A DNA stretch of 64,000 bases from Actinomadura madurae (GCF_900115095.1 NZ_FOVH01000005.1:124001-188000), one strand, 5' to 3'; shown: positions 17,701 through 25,105, counted from the first letter of the stretch. Notes: a model not told the origin generated them from the letters alone. Translations and numbers: made by a program.

Positions 17701-18736
17701 GACGAACAAGTGGTCGGAGTTCCGGCTCACGATCCGCGACCTGCTCACCACGAAGCTGGAGCTGAAGCTCGGCGACCCCTACGAGTCGGAGATGGACCGC
17801 AAGCTCGCCGCGAACGTCCCCGAGGGGCGTCCGGGGCGCGGCCTCACCCGCGAGGGCCTGCACTTCCTCAACGCGCTGCCCCGCATCGACGCCCGCCCCT
17901 CGGCGGGCGACCTCACCGACGGCCTCCGGCAGCTGGTGCAGACGGTCCAGGCGGGCTGGCAGGGCCGGCCGCCCGCGCCGCCGGTCCGGATGCTGCCGGA
18001 CGTGCTGCCGCACACCTCCCTGCCCGCGGTCACCGAGACGGGCAAGCGGATCCCGATCGGCATCGACGAGGACACGCTGTCGCCCGTCCTGCTGGACTTC
18101 GACAACGATCCGCACTTCGTCGTCCTCGGCGACAACGAGTGCGGCAAGTCCAACCTGCTGCGGCTGATCGTCGAGTCGGTCAAGGCCCGCTACACGACGG
18201 ACGAGGCCCGGATCATCATGCTCGACTACCGGCGGGCCCTGCTGGACTCGGCGGAGAGCGAGCACGTCATCGGGTTCGCGGCGTCGTCGACGGCCGCGGG
18301 CGGGCTGATGAAGGACGTCCACGGCGCCCTGGTGAACCGGCTGCCCCCGTCCGACCTGACGCCGGAGCAGCTGCGCAACCGGTCGTGGTGGAGCGGGTCG
18401 GAGCTGTTCCTGGTGGTGGACGACTACGACCTGGTCGCCACCCCGTCCGGGAACCCGCTCGCGCAGCTCGCCGAGCTGCTGCCGCAGGCCCGCGACATCG
18501 GCATGCACATGATCATCGCCCGCACCATGGGCGGCGCGGGGCGGGCCATGTTCGACCCGGTCCTGCAGCGGCTGAAGGACATGGCCACCCCGGCGCTGAT
18601 CATGTCCGGCAACAAGGACGAGGGCAACCTGTTCGACGTCCGGCCCGGCCCGCTGCCGCAGGGTCGTGGCACCCAGTCGGACCGCCGCACCGGCAAGCGC
18701 CTCATCCAGACGGCCTTCTACGGCCAGCAACTGTAG
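14753..18736 (+). CDS. eccC: Type VII secretion ATPase EccC (FtsK/SpoIIIE type)
   Basis: This single-chain motor of 1327 residues powers substrate export. It has two membrane helices near residues 40-85 and then three P-loop domains: GATGSGKS with Lys488, GNPQSGKS with Lys846 and GDNECGKS with Lys1132. The first has a matching Walker B (FVLVDFKGGA) and the third LFLVVDDYD. A Gln/Pro-rich linker lies near residue 740. The GTG at 14753 is chosen because it follows GGAGG and reads STTLVRRKERRKPP, the usual EccC start; an in-frame upstream extension has no family match. Unlike most loci, eccC is divergent from eccB/eccD. Confidence 0.93.
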   Translation: MSTTLVRRKERRKPPPAPKGELLLESPPEIPELQSGGLQNVLMYLPMAVMPLMMGLMFLGGGTRSPLMMVSSGGMALAMGGMMLGQLGRGSGERKFKLNGARRDYFRYLSQVRRKVRRAAEQQRESLEWNSPSPDSLWSLVMSARIWERRPTDPDFGNVRIGAGPQKLAVQLIPPETRPVEDLEPMTAGALRRFVRAHSTVPNLPVAVSLPSFARILPMGDPEAVRGMVRAMVAQLTAFHSPDDMRVSVCASPDAMPHWDWVKWLPHSMHPKVTDAAGPVRLMAGSLAELERMFGTEVKDRARFTPGLQQSDLPYHVVIVDGGAVTPDSQIGSDGIEGVCVIDLTGHVAPTADNTMLRLRVAPDKMAMLRRDRTGKDVPSLLGRPDAFSYVQADGLARQLAPLRASAATGPEMDALSAATTLTTLLGVPDPARIDARQAWQPRAPRNRLRVPIGLDADGRPIELDIKEAAQGGYGPHGLCIGATGSGKSELLRTLVLGLAMTHSSEVLNFVLVDFKGGATFLGMDGLQHVSAIITNLEDELPLVDRMYDALHGEMVRRQEWLRAAGNYASLRDYEKAREQGAALKPMPTLFVVLDEFSELLSAKPDFAELFVMIGRLGRSLGVHLLLASQRLEEGKLRGLDTHLSYRIGLRTFSSAESRVVLGVPDAYELPQAPGNGYLKIGTETMTRFRAAYVSGAYKPEEDEAQESSQQGPRQLAQVVPFTPAYVQPQMQEQPQQEQQRQNEDKGPQISLFDLVVKQLAGHGPPPHQIWLPPLEEPATLDQVLPNLQQTPEFGFTTAGWDGRGRLHAFAGIVDKPFDQRRDPMWLDLSGAAGHIGVAGNPQSGKSTVLRTLITSLALMHTPQEVQFYCLDFGGGALAALADLPHVGGVASRLDPDRVRRTVAEVSGLLESRERFFTERGIDSIAAYRRMRAEGQIAGDGFGDVFLVVDNWLTVRQEFEAVEATVTDLAARGLGYGIHVVAATNKWSEFRLTIRDLLTTKLELKLGDPYESEMDRKLAANVPEGRPGRGLTREGLHFLNALPRIDARPSAGDLTDGLRQLVQTVQAGWQGRPPAPPVRMLPDVLPHTSLPAVTETGKRIPIGIDEDTLSPVLLDFDNDPHFVVLGDNECGKSNLLRLIVESVKARYTTDEARIIMLDYRRALLDSAESEHVIGFAASSTAAGGLMKDVHGALVNRLPPSDLTPEQLRNRSWWSGSELFLVVDDYDLVATPSGNPLAQLAELLPQARDIGMHMIIARTMGGAGRAMFDPVLQRLKDMATPALIMSGNKDEGNLFDVRPGPLPQGRGTQSDRRTGKRLIQTAFYGQQL

Positions 18737-18750
18737 GCGGCGCACGCGCG

Positions 18751-18778
18751 AGCCCCGGGCCGGTCGCGGCCCGGGGCT
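18751..18778. terminator. Bidirectional hairpin between eccC and mycosin 2
   Basis: AGCCCCGGGCC and GGCCCGGGGCT form a perfect 11-bp stem with the 6-base loop GGTCGC. It lies 14 bases after the eccC stop and 10 bases after the mycosin stop on the other strand, so it can serve both convergent genes. No long T-run is present. Confidence 0.7.
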
Positions 18779-18788
18779 TCCGCGTTTC

Positions 18789-20066
18789 TCAGTCGCGTTC
18801 CTCGGCGGGCAGGACGGCGCGGCCCGGCCTCCAGCCGCGTCTGCGTCCGAGCGGGATGACCGCCCCGCCGAGCGCGACGAGCAAGGCGGCGGCGAGGGCG
18901 CCGCCCGCCACGACGAGGCCGATGGTGCGGGCGCGGTGGTCGACGGGCTCGGGCTTGGCGATCGGGACGGCGCCGCTCAGCGGGCGGGCGTCGGCCGCGC
19001 CCGGCCGGGCGTTCGGGTCGACGAGGCCGGACACCGCCTGCAGCGGGCTGATCATGCCGTGCCCGCTGCCCTGCCCGTTGCCGCCCTCCGCGGTGATGAG
19101 GATCCGGTTGATGACCTGCTGGTAGTTCAGGTCGGGGTGCTTGGCGCGGACGAGCGCCGCGACCCCGGTGGCGTAGGGGGCGCCGAAACTGGTGCCCTGC
19201 AGGCCGCCGGCGTAGCCGTTGCCGAGCGTGGAGATGACGTTCTGGCCCGGCGCCGACACGTCGATGCGGGTCTTGATGTTGGAGAACCCGGTGATGGTGC
19301 CCGCCTCGTCCACCGCGGCGACGGACAGGACGCCCTTGTAGCTGGCCGGGTAGGCGGCGCTCTCCTTGCCGCGCTGGTCCTGCGCGACGTTGCCGGCGGC
19401 GGCGACGATCAGCACGTCGCGCCGCTGCGCGGCCTGGACGGCGGCGCGCAGCGCGGGCGTGTCCGGGGCGGCCGACGACACGTTGATCACCTTCGCGCCG
19501 TGCTCGGCGGCCCAGGTGATGGCCTTCGGCAGGAGCGTGTTGTCCTGGGTGCTCTCCCCGCTGGCGAACTTGGCGTTCAGCAGCTTGACCTGCGGGGCGA
19601 CGCCCACGAACGGGACGTCGCGGTTGCGCATGTCGGTGGCGGCGATGATGCCGGCGACCTCGGTGCCGTGCCCGAGGCAGTCGTCGGTCGTCGTCCCGGA
19701 CGCGTCGAAGCTCGCGGCGACCTTGCCCTTGAGCTGCGGGTGGGCCGCGTTGATGCCGCTGTCGACGACGGCGACGGTCACGCCCCCGCCGCGGGTGATC
19801 GGCCACGCCTGCTCGAAGTCCAGCCGCCGCTGCGCCCACGGCTCGACGGTGATCGCCGACGCGGGCTGCCCGATCTGCTTGTTGCACTTGGGCGCCGGGG
19901 CCCGCTGCTGGGTCTTCTTCGGTTTCGCCGGCTTCTTGGTCGGCGTGGGCGCCGCCCGTGGACGGTCCGCCGGGGCCGCCGGGGCCGCGGCCGCCGCCGG
20001 GGCGAAGGCCAGACCGGACGTCAGGGCCAGGCTTGCGGTGCCCGCCGCGATTCGCCCTCCGCGCAT
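18789..20066 (-). CDS. Second mycosin, subtilisin-like ESX protease
   Basis: This 425-residue S8 protease has a signal peptide (residues 1-28). A Lys/Pro-rich linker follows (about 38-60), then the catalytic triad Asp102 (VVDSG), His133 (GHGTEVAG) and Ser293 (GTSFGAP), with Asn226. A C-terminal transmembrane helix lies near residues 388-408, followed by a basic cytoplasmic tail. Cys61 and Cys130 could form a disulfide. It is convergent with eccC. It differs clearly from the first mycosin and may serve another substrate set or the extra processing step of the same machine. Confidence 0.85.
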   Translation of the reverse strand: MRGGRIAAGTASLALTSGLAFAPAAAAAPAAPADRPRAAPTPTKKPAKPKKTQQRAPAPKCNKQIGQPASAITVEPWAQRRLDFEQAWPITRGGGVTVAVVDSGINAAHPQLKGKVAASFDASGTTTDDCLGHGTEVAGIIAATDMRNRDVPFVGVAPQVKLLNAKFASGESTQDNTLLPKAITWAAEHGAKVINVSSAAPDTPALRAAVQAAQRRDVLIVAAAGNVAQDQRGKESAAYPASYKGVLSVAAVDEAGTITGFSNIKTRIDVSAPGQNVISTLGNGYAGGLQGTSFGAPYATGVAALVRAKHPDLNYQQVINRILITAEGGNGQGSGHGMISPLQAVSGLVDPNARPGAADARPLSGAVPIAKPEPVDHRARTIGLVVAGGALAAALLVALGGAVIPLGRRRGWRPGRAVLPAEERD

Positions 20067-20168
20067 ACCTCGTCTCTCCTGACGTGTGCGAACCCCATGA
20101 CTCTAAGGGATCTCGGGAGCGGGTATCACGTCCAGCCCGGACATACCCGGCGTATTACCATCTGGCAG

Positions 20169-20786
20169 GTGCACCCCCACGCGCCGGTTCCCCCTCCACC
20201 GGCACAACATCGGCAGCCTCCACGGTCGCGGCGGTGGCTCGTGCCCGTGGCGGTCCTCGGCGTGCTCGCCGTCCTGGTGCCGGTGCTCTGGCTGGTGGGG
20301 GGTTTGAAGGAGACGCCGAAGCAGCCGGCGAAGCGGCCGGGCGAGCCGCTCGACCTCGGGCTGTTCACCGTCACCGTCCACGACGCCCGGATCGGCGTCG
20401 TGGACGCGGGGTTCGGCAGCGCCAGGGAGCGGTTCCTCATCGTCCGGATGCGGGTGCTCAACAACGGCAAGGAGACGGCCTCGCTGGGCATCGGCGGCCT
20501 GGGCAACGGCGTGGTCGCGCTGACCAGGGCCGGGAAGTGGGTCAAGCCGGAACAGGTGGAGGGCGTCGCCGCCGGCGCCAAGACCGACACGACGCAGCCG
20601 GGACTGCCCGTGGAGGCGTCCGCCATGTGGAAGATGGGCCCGGCGGACGCGCCGAGGAAGCTGACCGTCGGCCTGAAGAAGTGGGAGTACGAGCACGGGT
20701 TCACCGACGTCAGCTACAAGTGGCTGATCACGACCGAGGGCGACGACCTCGCCGGCCGCCTCACGCTCCCGGTGAGCCCGCGGTGA
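20169..20786 (+). CDS. Membrane-anchored DUF4352-like extracytoplasmic protein
   Basis: This protein of about 205 residues has a Pro-rich head, one transmembrane helix (about 26-46, VPVAVLGVLAVLVPVLWLVGG) and an outside beta-sandwich with FTVTVHDARIGVVD and FLIVRMRVLNNGKETASLG. That pattern fits the DUF4352/telokin-like domain. The GTG at 20169 is the first in-frame start near the helix and has only a weak ribosome site. Its TGA overlaps the next GTG (GTGA). This is the first of three overlapping genes of the same layout and is probably cotranscribed. The function is unknown. Confidence 0.6.
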   Translation: MHPHAPVPPPPAQHRQPPRSRRWLVPVAVLGVLAVLVPVLWLVGGLKETPKQPAKRPGEPLDLGLFTVTVHDARIGVVDAGFGSARERFLIVRMRVLNNGKETASLGIGGLGNGVVALTRAGKWVKPEQVEGVAAGAKTDTTQPGLPVEASAMWKMGPADAPRKLTVGLKKWEYEHGFTDVSYKWLITTEGDDLAGRLTLPVSPR

Positions 20787-21385
20787 ACGCGCGCGAGATC
20801 CTGCTGCGGGCCGGCGCCGGCATCGGCGGGACGCTGCTGCTCGCCGGAGCGATGTGGCTGCACACCCTCCGCCCCAAGGTCGAGGCGGCAGAGCTGGATC
20901 CCATTCGGACCGGCGGCACGGTCGGCGAGGAGATCACCACCCGGTCCTTCAGCCTCCGGGTCGACCGGGTGGACGTCGCGCGGTCGCTGGCGCCGAGCCT
21001 CAGCCTGGGCGACCCGCCGCCCGTCGGCACCGACGGCGTCTACCTCGTCGTGCGGCTCCGGGCGATGAGCCGGGAGGAGCCGATCCAGCTCAGGGCCGCG
21101 ACGCTGGAGACGCCCGGCGGCTACACCTTCAAGGAGGACCCGCGCACCGGGACGGCCTCCGCCGACGCGCAGCCGACCTTCCAGCCGCTGATCTGGACGC
21201 CCACCGCGTTCCTGTTCGAGCTGCCCAAGGAACGGCTCGAAGGGGCGCACCTCGTCGTCGGCACCGGCGGGCTGCTCCCGCAGCTGTCGGCCGCCGCCGA
21301 CATCGACCTGGGCCTCTCCGGAAGCCGGGCGGCCGAACTGATCCGCGGCGCCGCCGAGCGGTACGAGATCGAGGAGGACCCGTGA
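20783..21385 (+). CDS. Membrane-anchored extracytoplasmic protein, second of three
   Basis: This 200-residue protein has a transmembrane helix at about residues 9-28 (LRAGAGIGGTLLLAGAMWL) and a beta-rich outside domain (FSLRVDRVDVARSL, GVYLVVRLRAMSREEPI). The fold is the same DUF4352-like sandwich as in the preceding gene. Start and stop both overlap neighbours in GTGA tetramers, showing translational coupling. No catalytic residues are recognised. A role as a subunit of one surface complex with its two neighbours is an inference from the operon. Confidence 0.55.
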   Translation: MNAREILLRAGAGIGGTLLLAGAMWLHTLRPKVEAAELDPIRTGGTVGEEITTRSFSLRVDRVDVARSLAPSLSLGDPPPVGTDGVYLVVRLRAMSREEPIQLRAATLETPGGYTFKEDPRTGTASADAQPTFQPLIWTPTAFLFELPKERLEGAHLVVGTGGLLPQLSAAADIDLGLSGSRAAELIRGAAERYEIEEDP

Positions 21386-21954
21386 CGGCCTCCGAGACCC
21401 GTCCCGACGGGATCCCCCTCCCCGACGCCCCCGAACGCTCCCGGATCCGTCCCAAGGACAGGCGCGTGGCCGAGGCGATCGCGCTCGTGTGCGCTGTGGC
21501 GACGCTGCTCGCCGTGCAGTGGGCGGACGAGGCCAACAGCGTCCGGAAGAACCTGAAGCCGCCCGAGAAGGTCACCACCGTCCCGGAAGGCCAGATCGGT
21601 GAACTGGCGGGCGCGAAGTGGAGGATCTACGGACGGCAGAAGGCCGACCCCCTCCAGAAGACCGGCGACGTGACCGAGCTGCGGGTGCAGCTCGCCGTAC
21701 GCCCGGGGGACGCCGCCAGCGCGAAGGCGGTCGGTTCCTACGGGCTCGTCTACCGGCTCCTGGACGGCCAAGGCCGCGAATGGTCCGCGCTCGGGCAGCG
21801 GACGGGCGAACCCAGAGCGGGCGTCGCCATGGGCGTCACCGTCAAGGGGACCGTGCCCCGCTCCATGGCGGACTCGCTTGAACTGGAGATCCGGGCACCG
21901 AAGACGTCCCGGAAGCCGGGGGAGCCGCAGGTTTCGCTGCGGTTCTCGCGCTGA
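21382..21954 (+). CDS. Membrane-anchored extracytoplasmic protein, third of three
   Basis: This 190-residue protein has a transmembrane helix near residues 29-46 (AEAIALVCAVATLLAVQW) and an outside beta-domain (AKWRIYGRQKADPLQKTGDVTELRVQLAV). Its layout parallels the two upstream genes, which suggests one family in tandem. The final 113 bases overlap the 3' end of the opposite-strand membrane gene at 21842-23143. The function is unknown. Confidence 0.55.
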   Translation: MTASETRPDGIPLPDAPERSRIRPKDRRVAEAIALVCAVATLLAVQWADEANSVRKNLKPPEKVTTVPEGQIGELAGAKWRIYGRQKADPLQKTGDVTELRVQLAVRPGDAASAKAVGSYGLVYRLLDGQGREWSALGQRTGEPRAGVAMGVTVKGTVPRSMADSLELEIRAPKTSRKPGEPQVSLRFSR

Positions 21955-23143
21955 CCCGCGCCATCACCAGGTTGAACGCCGCCGCGAGCAGGCAGATCCG
22001 CAGGACCTCGAACACCAGGCCCGTCCCGTACCCGACGAACGGGAGCGCCTGGATCCACCACGTCACCTCGTGCGGGCCGATGAGCTCGTACACCTGCCGG
22101 CGCGACGCGCCCTCCGCCACGTGCAGGCCGGTGAACAGCAGGCAGAACACGGCGAACGGCATCAGCCCGGACCGGCGGACGAGCCGCAGCCCGTACCAGG
22201 CCGGCAGCCACATCTCGCGGAACCCGCGGGTGAGCAGCTCCCGCGGGCTGCCCGCCCGGTCGACCCCGCCGGCGGCGGCCAGCCGCCGCGCCGCCCGGCT
22301 CCCGCCCAGCACGACCCGCTCGTCGCCCGCGTCCAGCCCGAGGACCACCCCGGCGATCACCAGCAGGATCAGTGCGCCGAGCACCGCGTCCTTGAACGGC
22401 GGCCACAGCCCGAGCGCCGGCCCGGCGGCGTCGTTCACCCACGCCCACACCTGCCGCCCGGTGAACCAGTCGACGCCCTTCCCGCGCAGGTGGTCGATCG
22501 TGAAGATGCCGAACAGCGCGAAGTTGATCTCAAGGAAGGCGACGAGCGCGCCGACCGCGCGGGGCAGCCGCGGCTCCAGCCGCCACTCGGCGAGCACCTT
22601 CAGCACGAACAGGCCCGCGGTGAGGCCGATCGCCAGGCCGAGGTGCTTCTCCATCGACAGCAACAGCCCGGCACCCTGGATCTGCCCTTCGATGCCGCCC
22701 TCGGCGAACCCGCGGCTCGCGGCCTGGCCGGCGAACTCGCGGGCGTCCTCGCCGTGCCTCCCCCACGCCAGGTAGAAGATCACGAACGGGAGCGCGGCGC
22801 GGCCGATCGCGCCGATCACCGACTCCTCGTTCCCGACCGCCCACGGCGTCAGGCCGCCGCCGGCGTCCCGGGCGTGCACCACGTCCAGGCCCTCGCGGAC
22901 GCAGTGCACCATCAGCACCGTCACCGCCAGGGTGATCACCACGAGCAGGCCGACGGTGACGATCGGCGCGAGGGTCGCCGCGACGCCCTTCATCGTGCCG
23001 AGCCGGTAGCCCGCGTACATCGCCCCGTAGCGCAGCAGCTCCCCCACGGTGAACCACAGGGCGAGCGGCAGGACGAAGCGTCCCGCGAGCTTCAGCGTGG
23101 CCCACGGCAGGATCAACGGCGAGCGAGCGGGCAATTTGGACAT
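21842..23143 (-). CDS. Polytopic membrane protein, unknown function
   Basis: This 433-residue protein has about eight transmembrane helices (for example FVLPLALWFTVGELL, ALPFVIFYLAWG, AVLGALILLVIAGVVLGL). It is rich in Trp and Arg in the loops, and the segment GFREMWLPAWYGLRL recurs in membrane proteins with an exporter-like layout. I do not recognise a family. The C-terminal 35 residues (Ala/Pro/Ser-rich) lie within the antisense overlap with the gene ending at 21954 and may be a run-on after a lost earlier stop. It is transcribed away from the sulfur operon. Confidence 0.6.
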   Translation of the reverse strand: MSKLPARSPLILPWATLKLAGRFVLPLALWFTVGELLRYGAMYAGYRLGTMKGVAATLAPIVTVGLLVVITLAVTVLMVHCVREGLDVVHARDAGGGLTPWAVGNEESVIGAIGRAALPFVIFYLAWGRHGEDAREFAGQAASRGFAEGGIEGQIQGAGLLLSMEKHLGLAIGLTAGLFVLKVLAEWRLEPRLPRAVGALVAFLEINFALFGIFTIDHLRGKGVDWFTGRQVWAWVNDAAGPALGLWPPFKDAVLGALILLVIAGVVLGLDAGDERVVLGGSRAARRLAAAGGVDRAGSPRELLTRGFREMWLPAWYGLRLVRRSGLMPFAVFCLLFTGLHVAEGASRRQVYELIGPHEVTWWIQALPFVGYGTGLVFEVLRICLLAAAFNLVMARVSARTAAKPAAPPASGTSSVPGSPVQASPPWSGARSP

Positions 23144-23159
23144 CGCGCCGATCGTAACG

Positions 23160-23196
23160 AACCCCGCCGTCCCAGGTGGGGCGGGACGGCGGGGTT
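23160..23196 (-). terminator. Terminator of the sulfur operon
   Basis: AACCCCGCCGTCCC and GGGACGGCGGGGTT form a perfect 14-bp stem around a 9-base loop, 20 bases after the DUF1416 stop on the minus strand. It separates this operon from the membrane gene starting at 23143. Confidence 0.75.
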
Positions 23197-23215
23197 CGCG
23201 AGGCGGAGGCGTCGG

Positions 23216-23524
23216 TCAGATCGCGACCTGGAGACCGGCGACCTCGCCGGTCTTCGCGGTGACGGTGTTGTCGACGCTCACGCCGCCCGCCGCCAGGACG
23301 CGCACGGTCCAGTCGCCGTCGGCGGCGAAGAACCGGAACACGCCCTCCTCGCCCGTGACCACCTCGGCGGTGAACTCGCCGGACGAGTCGAGCAGGCGGG
23401 CGTAGGCGCTGGACACGGGGGTGCCGTCACGCGTGACGGTCCCCTGGATGACGGCCTCGTTGGTGAGGTCGACGGTCGCAGGCAGGTGCGCCGTCTGCTC
23501 GGGCGCTGCGCAGCCCTGGGTCAT
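23216..23524 (-). CDS. DUF1416 (SseC-like) protein
   Basis: This small 102-residue protein starts MTQGCAAPEQTAHLPATVDL and has a carboxypeptidase-regulatory-like beta fold (VIQGTVTRDGTPVSSAYARLL, RFFAADGDWTVRVL). The family is DUF1416, commonly named SseC in mycobacteria, and it nearly always follows a thiosulfate sulfurtransferase. An N-terminal cysteine is present. It is 45 bases downstream of the sulfurtransferase gene. A role in sulfur metabolism is inferred from context; its biochemistry is not established. Confidence 0.85.
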   Translation of the reverse strand: MTQGCAAPEQTAHLPATVDLTNEAVIQGTVTRDGTPVSSAYARLLDSSGEFTAEVVTGEEGVFRFFAADGDWTVRVLAAGGVSVDNTVTAKTGEVAGLQVAI

Positions 23525-23569
23525 TGCTCCTCCATCTCCGTGTGACGGATCGTGACGGGAACTCGTCGC

Positions 23570-24409
23570 TTACTTGGCGGCGCCGAGCTCGATCGGCACG
23601 CCGACGAGCGAGCCGTACTCGGTCCAGGAACCGTCGTAGTTCTTCACGTTCTCCAGGCCCAGCAGCTCGCGCAGGGCGAACCACGTGTGCGAGGAGCGCT
23701 CGCCGATGCGGCAGTAGGCGATGGTGTCCTTGTTCAGGTCGACGCCGGCCTCGGTGTACAGCTCCCGGAGCTCCTCGTCGGACTTGAACGTGCCGTCGTC
23801 GTTGGCCGCCTTCGACCACGGGATGTTGGCCGCGGTCGGCACGTGGCCGGCCCGCTGCGACTGCTCCTGCGGCAGGTGCGCCGGGGCGAGCAGCTTGCCG
23901 CTGAACTCGTCCGGCGACCGGACGTCGATCAGGTTCTGCTTGCCGATCGCGTCCACGACCTCGTCGCGGAAGGCGCGGATCGACAGGTCCTGCTCCTTGG
24001 CCTTGTAGTCGGTCGCGGGACGGGACGGGACGTCGGTGACCAGCTCGCGGGAGTCCAGCTCCCACTTCTTGCGGCCGCCGTCCAGCAGCTTCACCTTGCC
24101 GTGGCCGTACAGCTTGAAGTACCAGTACGCGTACGCGGCGAACCAGTTGTTGTTGCCGCCGTAGAGGATCACCAGGTCGTCGTTGGCGATGCCCTTGGAG
24201 GACAGCAGCTGCTCGAACCCGGTCTTGTCGACGAAGTCGCGGCGGACCGGATCCTGCAGCTCGGTCTTCCAGTCGATCTTCACGGCGCCGCGGATGTGGC
24301 CCTTGTCGTAGGCGGACACGTCCTCGTCGACCTCGACGAGCACCAGACCGGGGTCGTCCAGGTGTGCCTCGACCCAGTCGGTGTCCACCAGGACGTCTGA
24401 GCGGCTCAT
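23570..24409 (-). CDS. cysA: Thiosulfate sulfurtransferase (rhodanese)
   Basis: This 279-residue two-rhodanese-domain enzyme transfers sulfane sulfur from thiosulfate. The N-terminal inactive domain carries the VDTDWVEAHLDDP and YGGNNNWFAAYAYWYFKLYG segments; the C-terminal domain has catalytic Cys233 in YCRIGERSS. It matches the actinobacterial CysA/SseA group (Mycobacterium CysA2/CysA3). It starts inside the stop of the DUF4395 gene (ATGA), so it is translationally coupled. The operon is preceded by a leader peptide, and sulfur control is likely. Confidence 0.9.
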   Translation of the reverse strand: MSRSDVLVDTDWVEAHLDDPGLVLVEVDEDVSAYDKGHIRGAVKIDWKTELQDPVRRDFVDKTGFEQLLSSKGIANDDLVILYGGNNNWFAAYAYWYFKLYGHGKVKLLDGGRKKWELDSRELVTDVPSRPATDYKAKEQDLSIRAFRDEVVDAIGKQNLIDVRSPDEFSGKLLAPAHLPQEQSQRAGHVPTAANIPWSKAANDDGTFKSDEELRELYTEAGVDLNKDTIAYCRIGERSSHTWFALRELLGLENVKNYDGSWTEYGSLVGVPIELGAAK

Positions 24410-24843
24410 GCGGGAACCTCCCTCTCGGAGCGGAATTTCGCGGTTGTACGTCGGAGGAGCAGATACATCTCGCAGCCGAGGCAGAACCCGAACACCGCGT
24501 TCAGGAACGCCGCCGCCAGCGCGAGGGCGGTGGCACCGATGCCGAGCCAGGTGATCCCCGTCGCGTACCCGGCCGTTCCCACCAAAGCGAAGGCGAGGCC
24601 GACACCCTGCGCGAAGCGGGGCGGGGCCGCGTCCTCCAGTTCCCTGGGCGGAGCGAGCCGGGGACGGATCAGCACTGTGAACACCAGTCCGTACGGGGCG
24701 TACCGGAGGCCGAGGAAGGTCGCGAGCGCGAACACGACGGCCTGGGCGGCGAGCAGTGCCCAGCTTCCGCTCACCAGCACCCCGATGAGGACGACGGTGG
24801 TGACGTATGCGCCGAAGCGCGGCCCACGCGGATCAACCTGCAT
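24406..24843 (-). CDS. DUF4395 membrane protein
   Basis: This 145-residue protein has four predicted transmembrane segments, with LAAQAVVFALATFLGLRYAPYGLVF in the first half (quoted across two helices) and FGFCLGCEMYLLLRR near the end. The CLGC pair and the conserved YAPYG fit the DUF4395 family, found beside thioredoxins and sulfurtransferases in actinobacteria. It may move a sulfur species or maintain a redox partner at the membrane; this is inference from the cysteine pair and neighbours. Confidence 0.8.
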   Translation of the reverse strand: MQVDPRGPRFGAYVTTVVLIGVLVSGSWALLAAQAVVFALATFLGLRYAPYGLVFTVLIRPRLAPPRELEDAAPPRFAQGVGLAFALVGTAGYATGITWLGIGATALALAAAFLNAVFGFCLGCEMYLLLRRTTAKFRSEREVPA

Positions 24844-24923
24844 CGGGGTGCTCCTGGCGGAGTGGAAGCGTGCGTACGAGCTGAGAAGCGGAAAGGTGCT
24901 CGGGGGCGGACGGGCTCGATGCC

Positions 24924-24989
24924 TCAGACCATGCGACAGAGCGAGGCGGCCACGCGGCAGAAGTCGACCGCGCGGCGCTTCGTGAGCAT
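24924..24989 (-). CDS. 21-residue leader peptide upstream of the sulfur operon
   Basis: This short open frame begins ATG at 24989 and ends with the sequence RRAVDFCRVAASLCRMV. It matches the actinobacterial putative-leader-peptide family (pattern RRxVDxxRVASAxCR), which precedes sulfur and cysteine genes. Two cysteine codons and several arginine codons are clustered, as expected for ribosome-stalling control. The 80 bases between its stop and the DUF4395 start would hold the regulatory structure. The frame is open further upstream to an ATG at 25091, so a 55-residue form cannot be excluded. Confidence 0.7.
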   Translation of the reverse strand: MLTKRRAVDFCRVAASLCRMV

Positions 24990-25050
24990 CTGCTCTGTCC
25001 AGTAACGCACGGACTCGATGTTAAGCGGCAATCCACGCGCTGTCACTTCC

Positions 25051-25067
25051 GTCTCGCCTTGCGAGAC
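25051..25067. promoter_or_regulatory. Perfect inverted repeat, possible operator
   Basis: GTCTCGC and GCGAGAC form a perfect 7-bp inverted repeat around CTT. It lies between the thioredoxin gene and the leader peptide, 62 bases upstream of the leader ATG on the minus strand. A possible -35 TGACAG follows about 7 bases later. It could bind a dimeric repressor, or form a small RNA hairpin; I do not recognise the site. Confidence 0.4.
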
Positions 25068-25105
25068 AGTGATATTCGTCTTATCCCAGGTCATCCCGAT
25101 ACGGC

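Noticed and set aside
14666..18745. Long open frame on the minus strand opposite eccC
   Set aside because: This is the same codon-bias shadow effect; the plus strand encodes three P-loop motifs of EccC.
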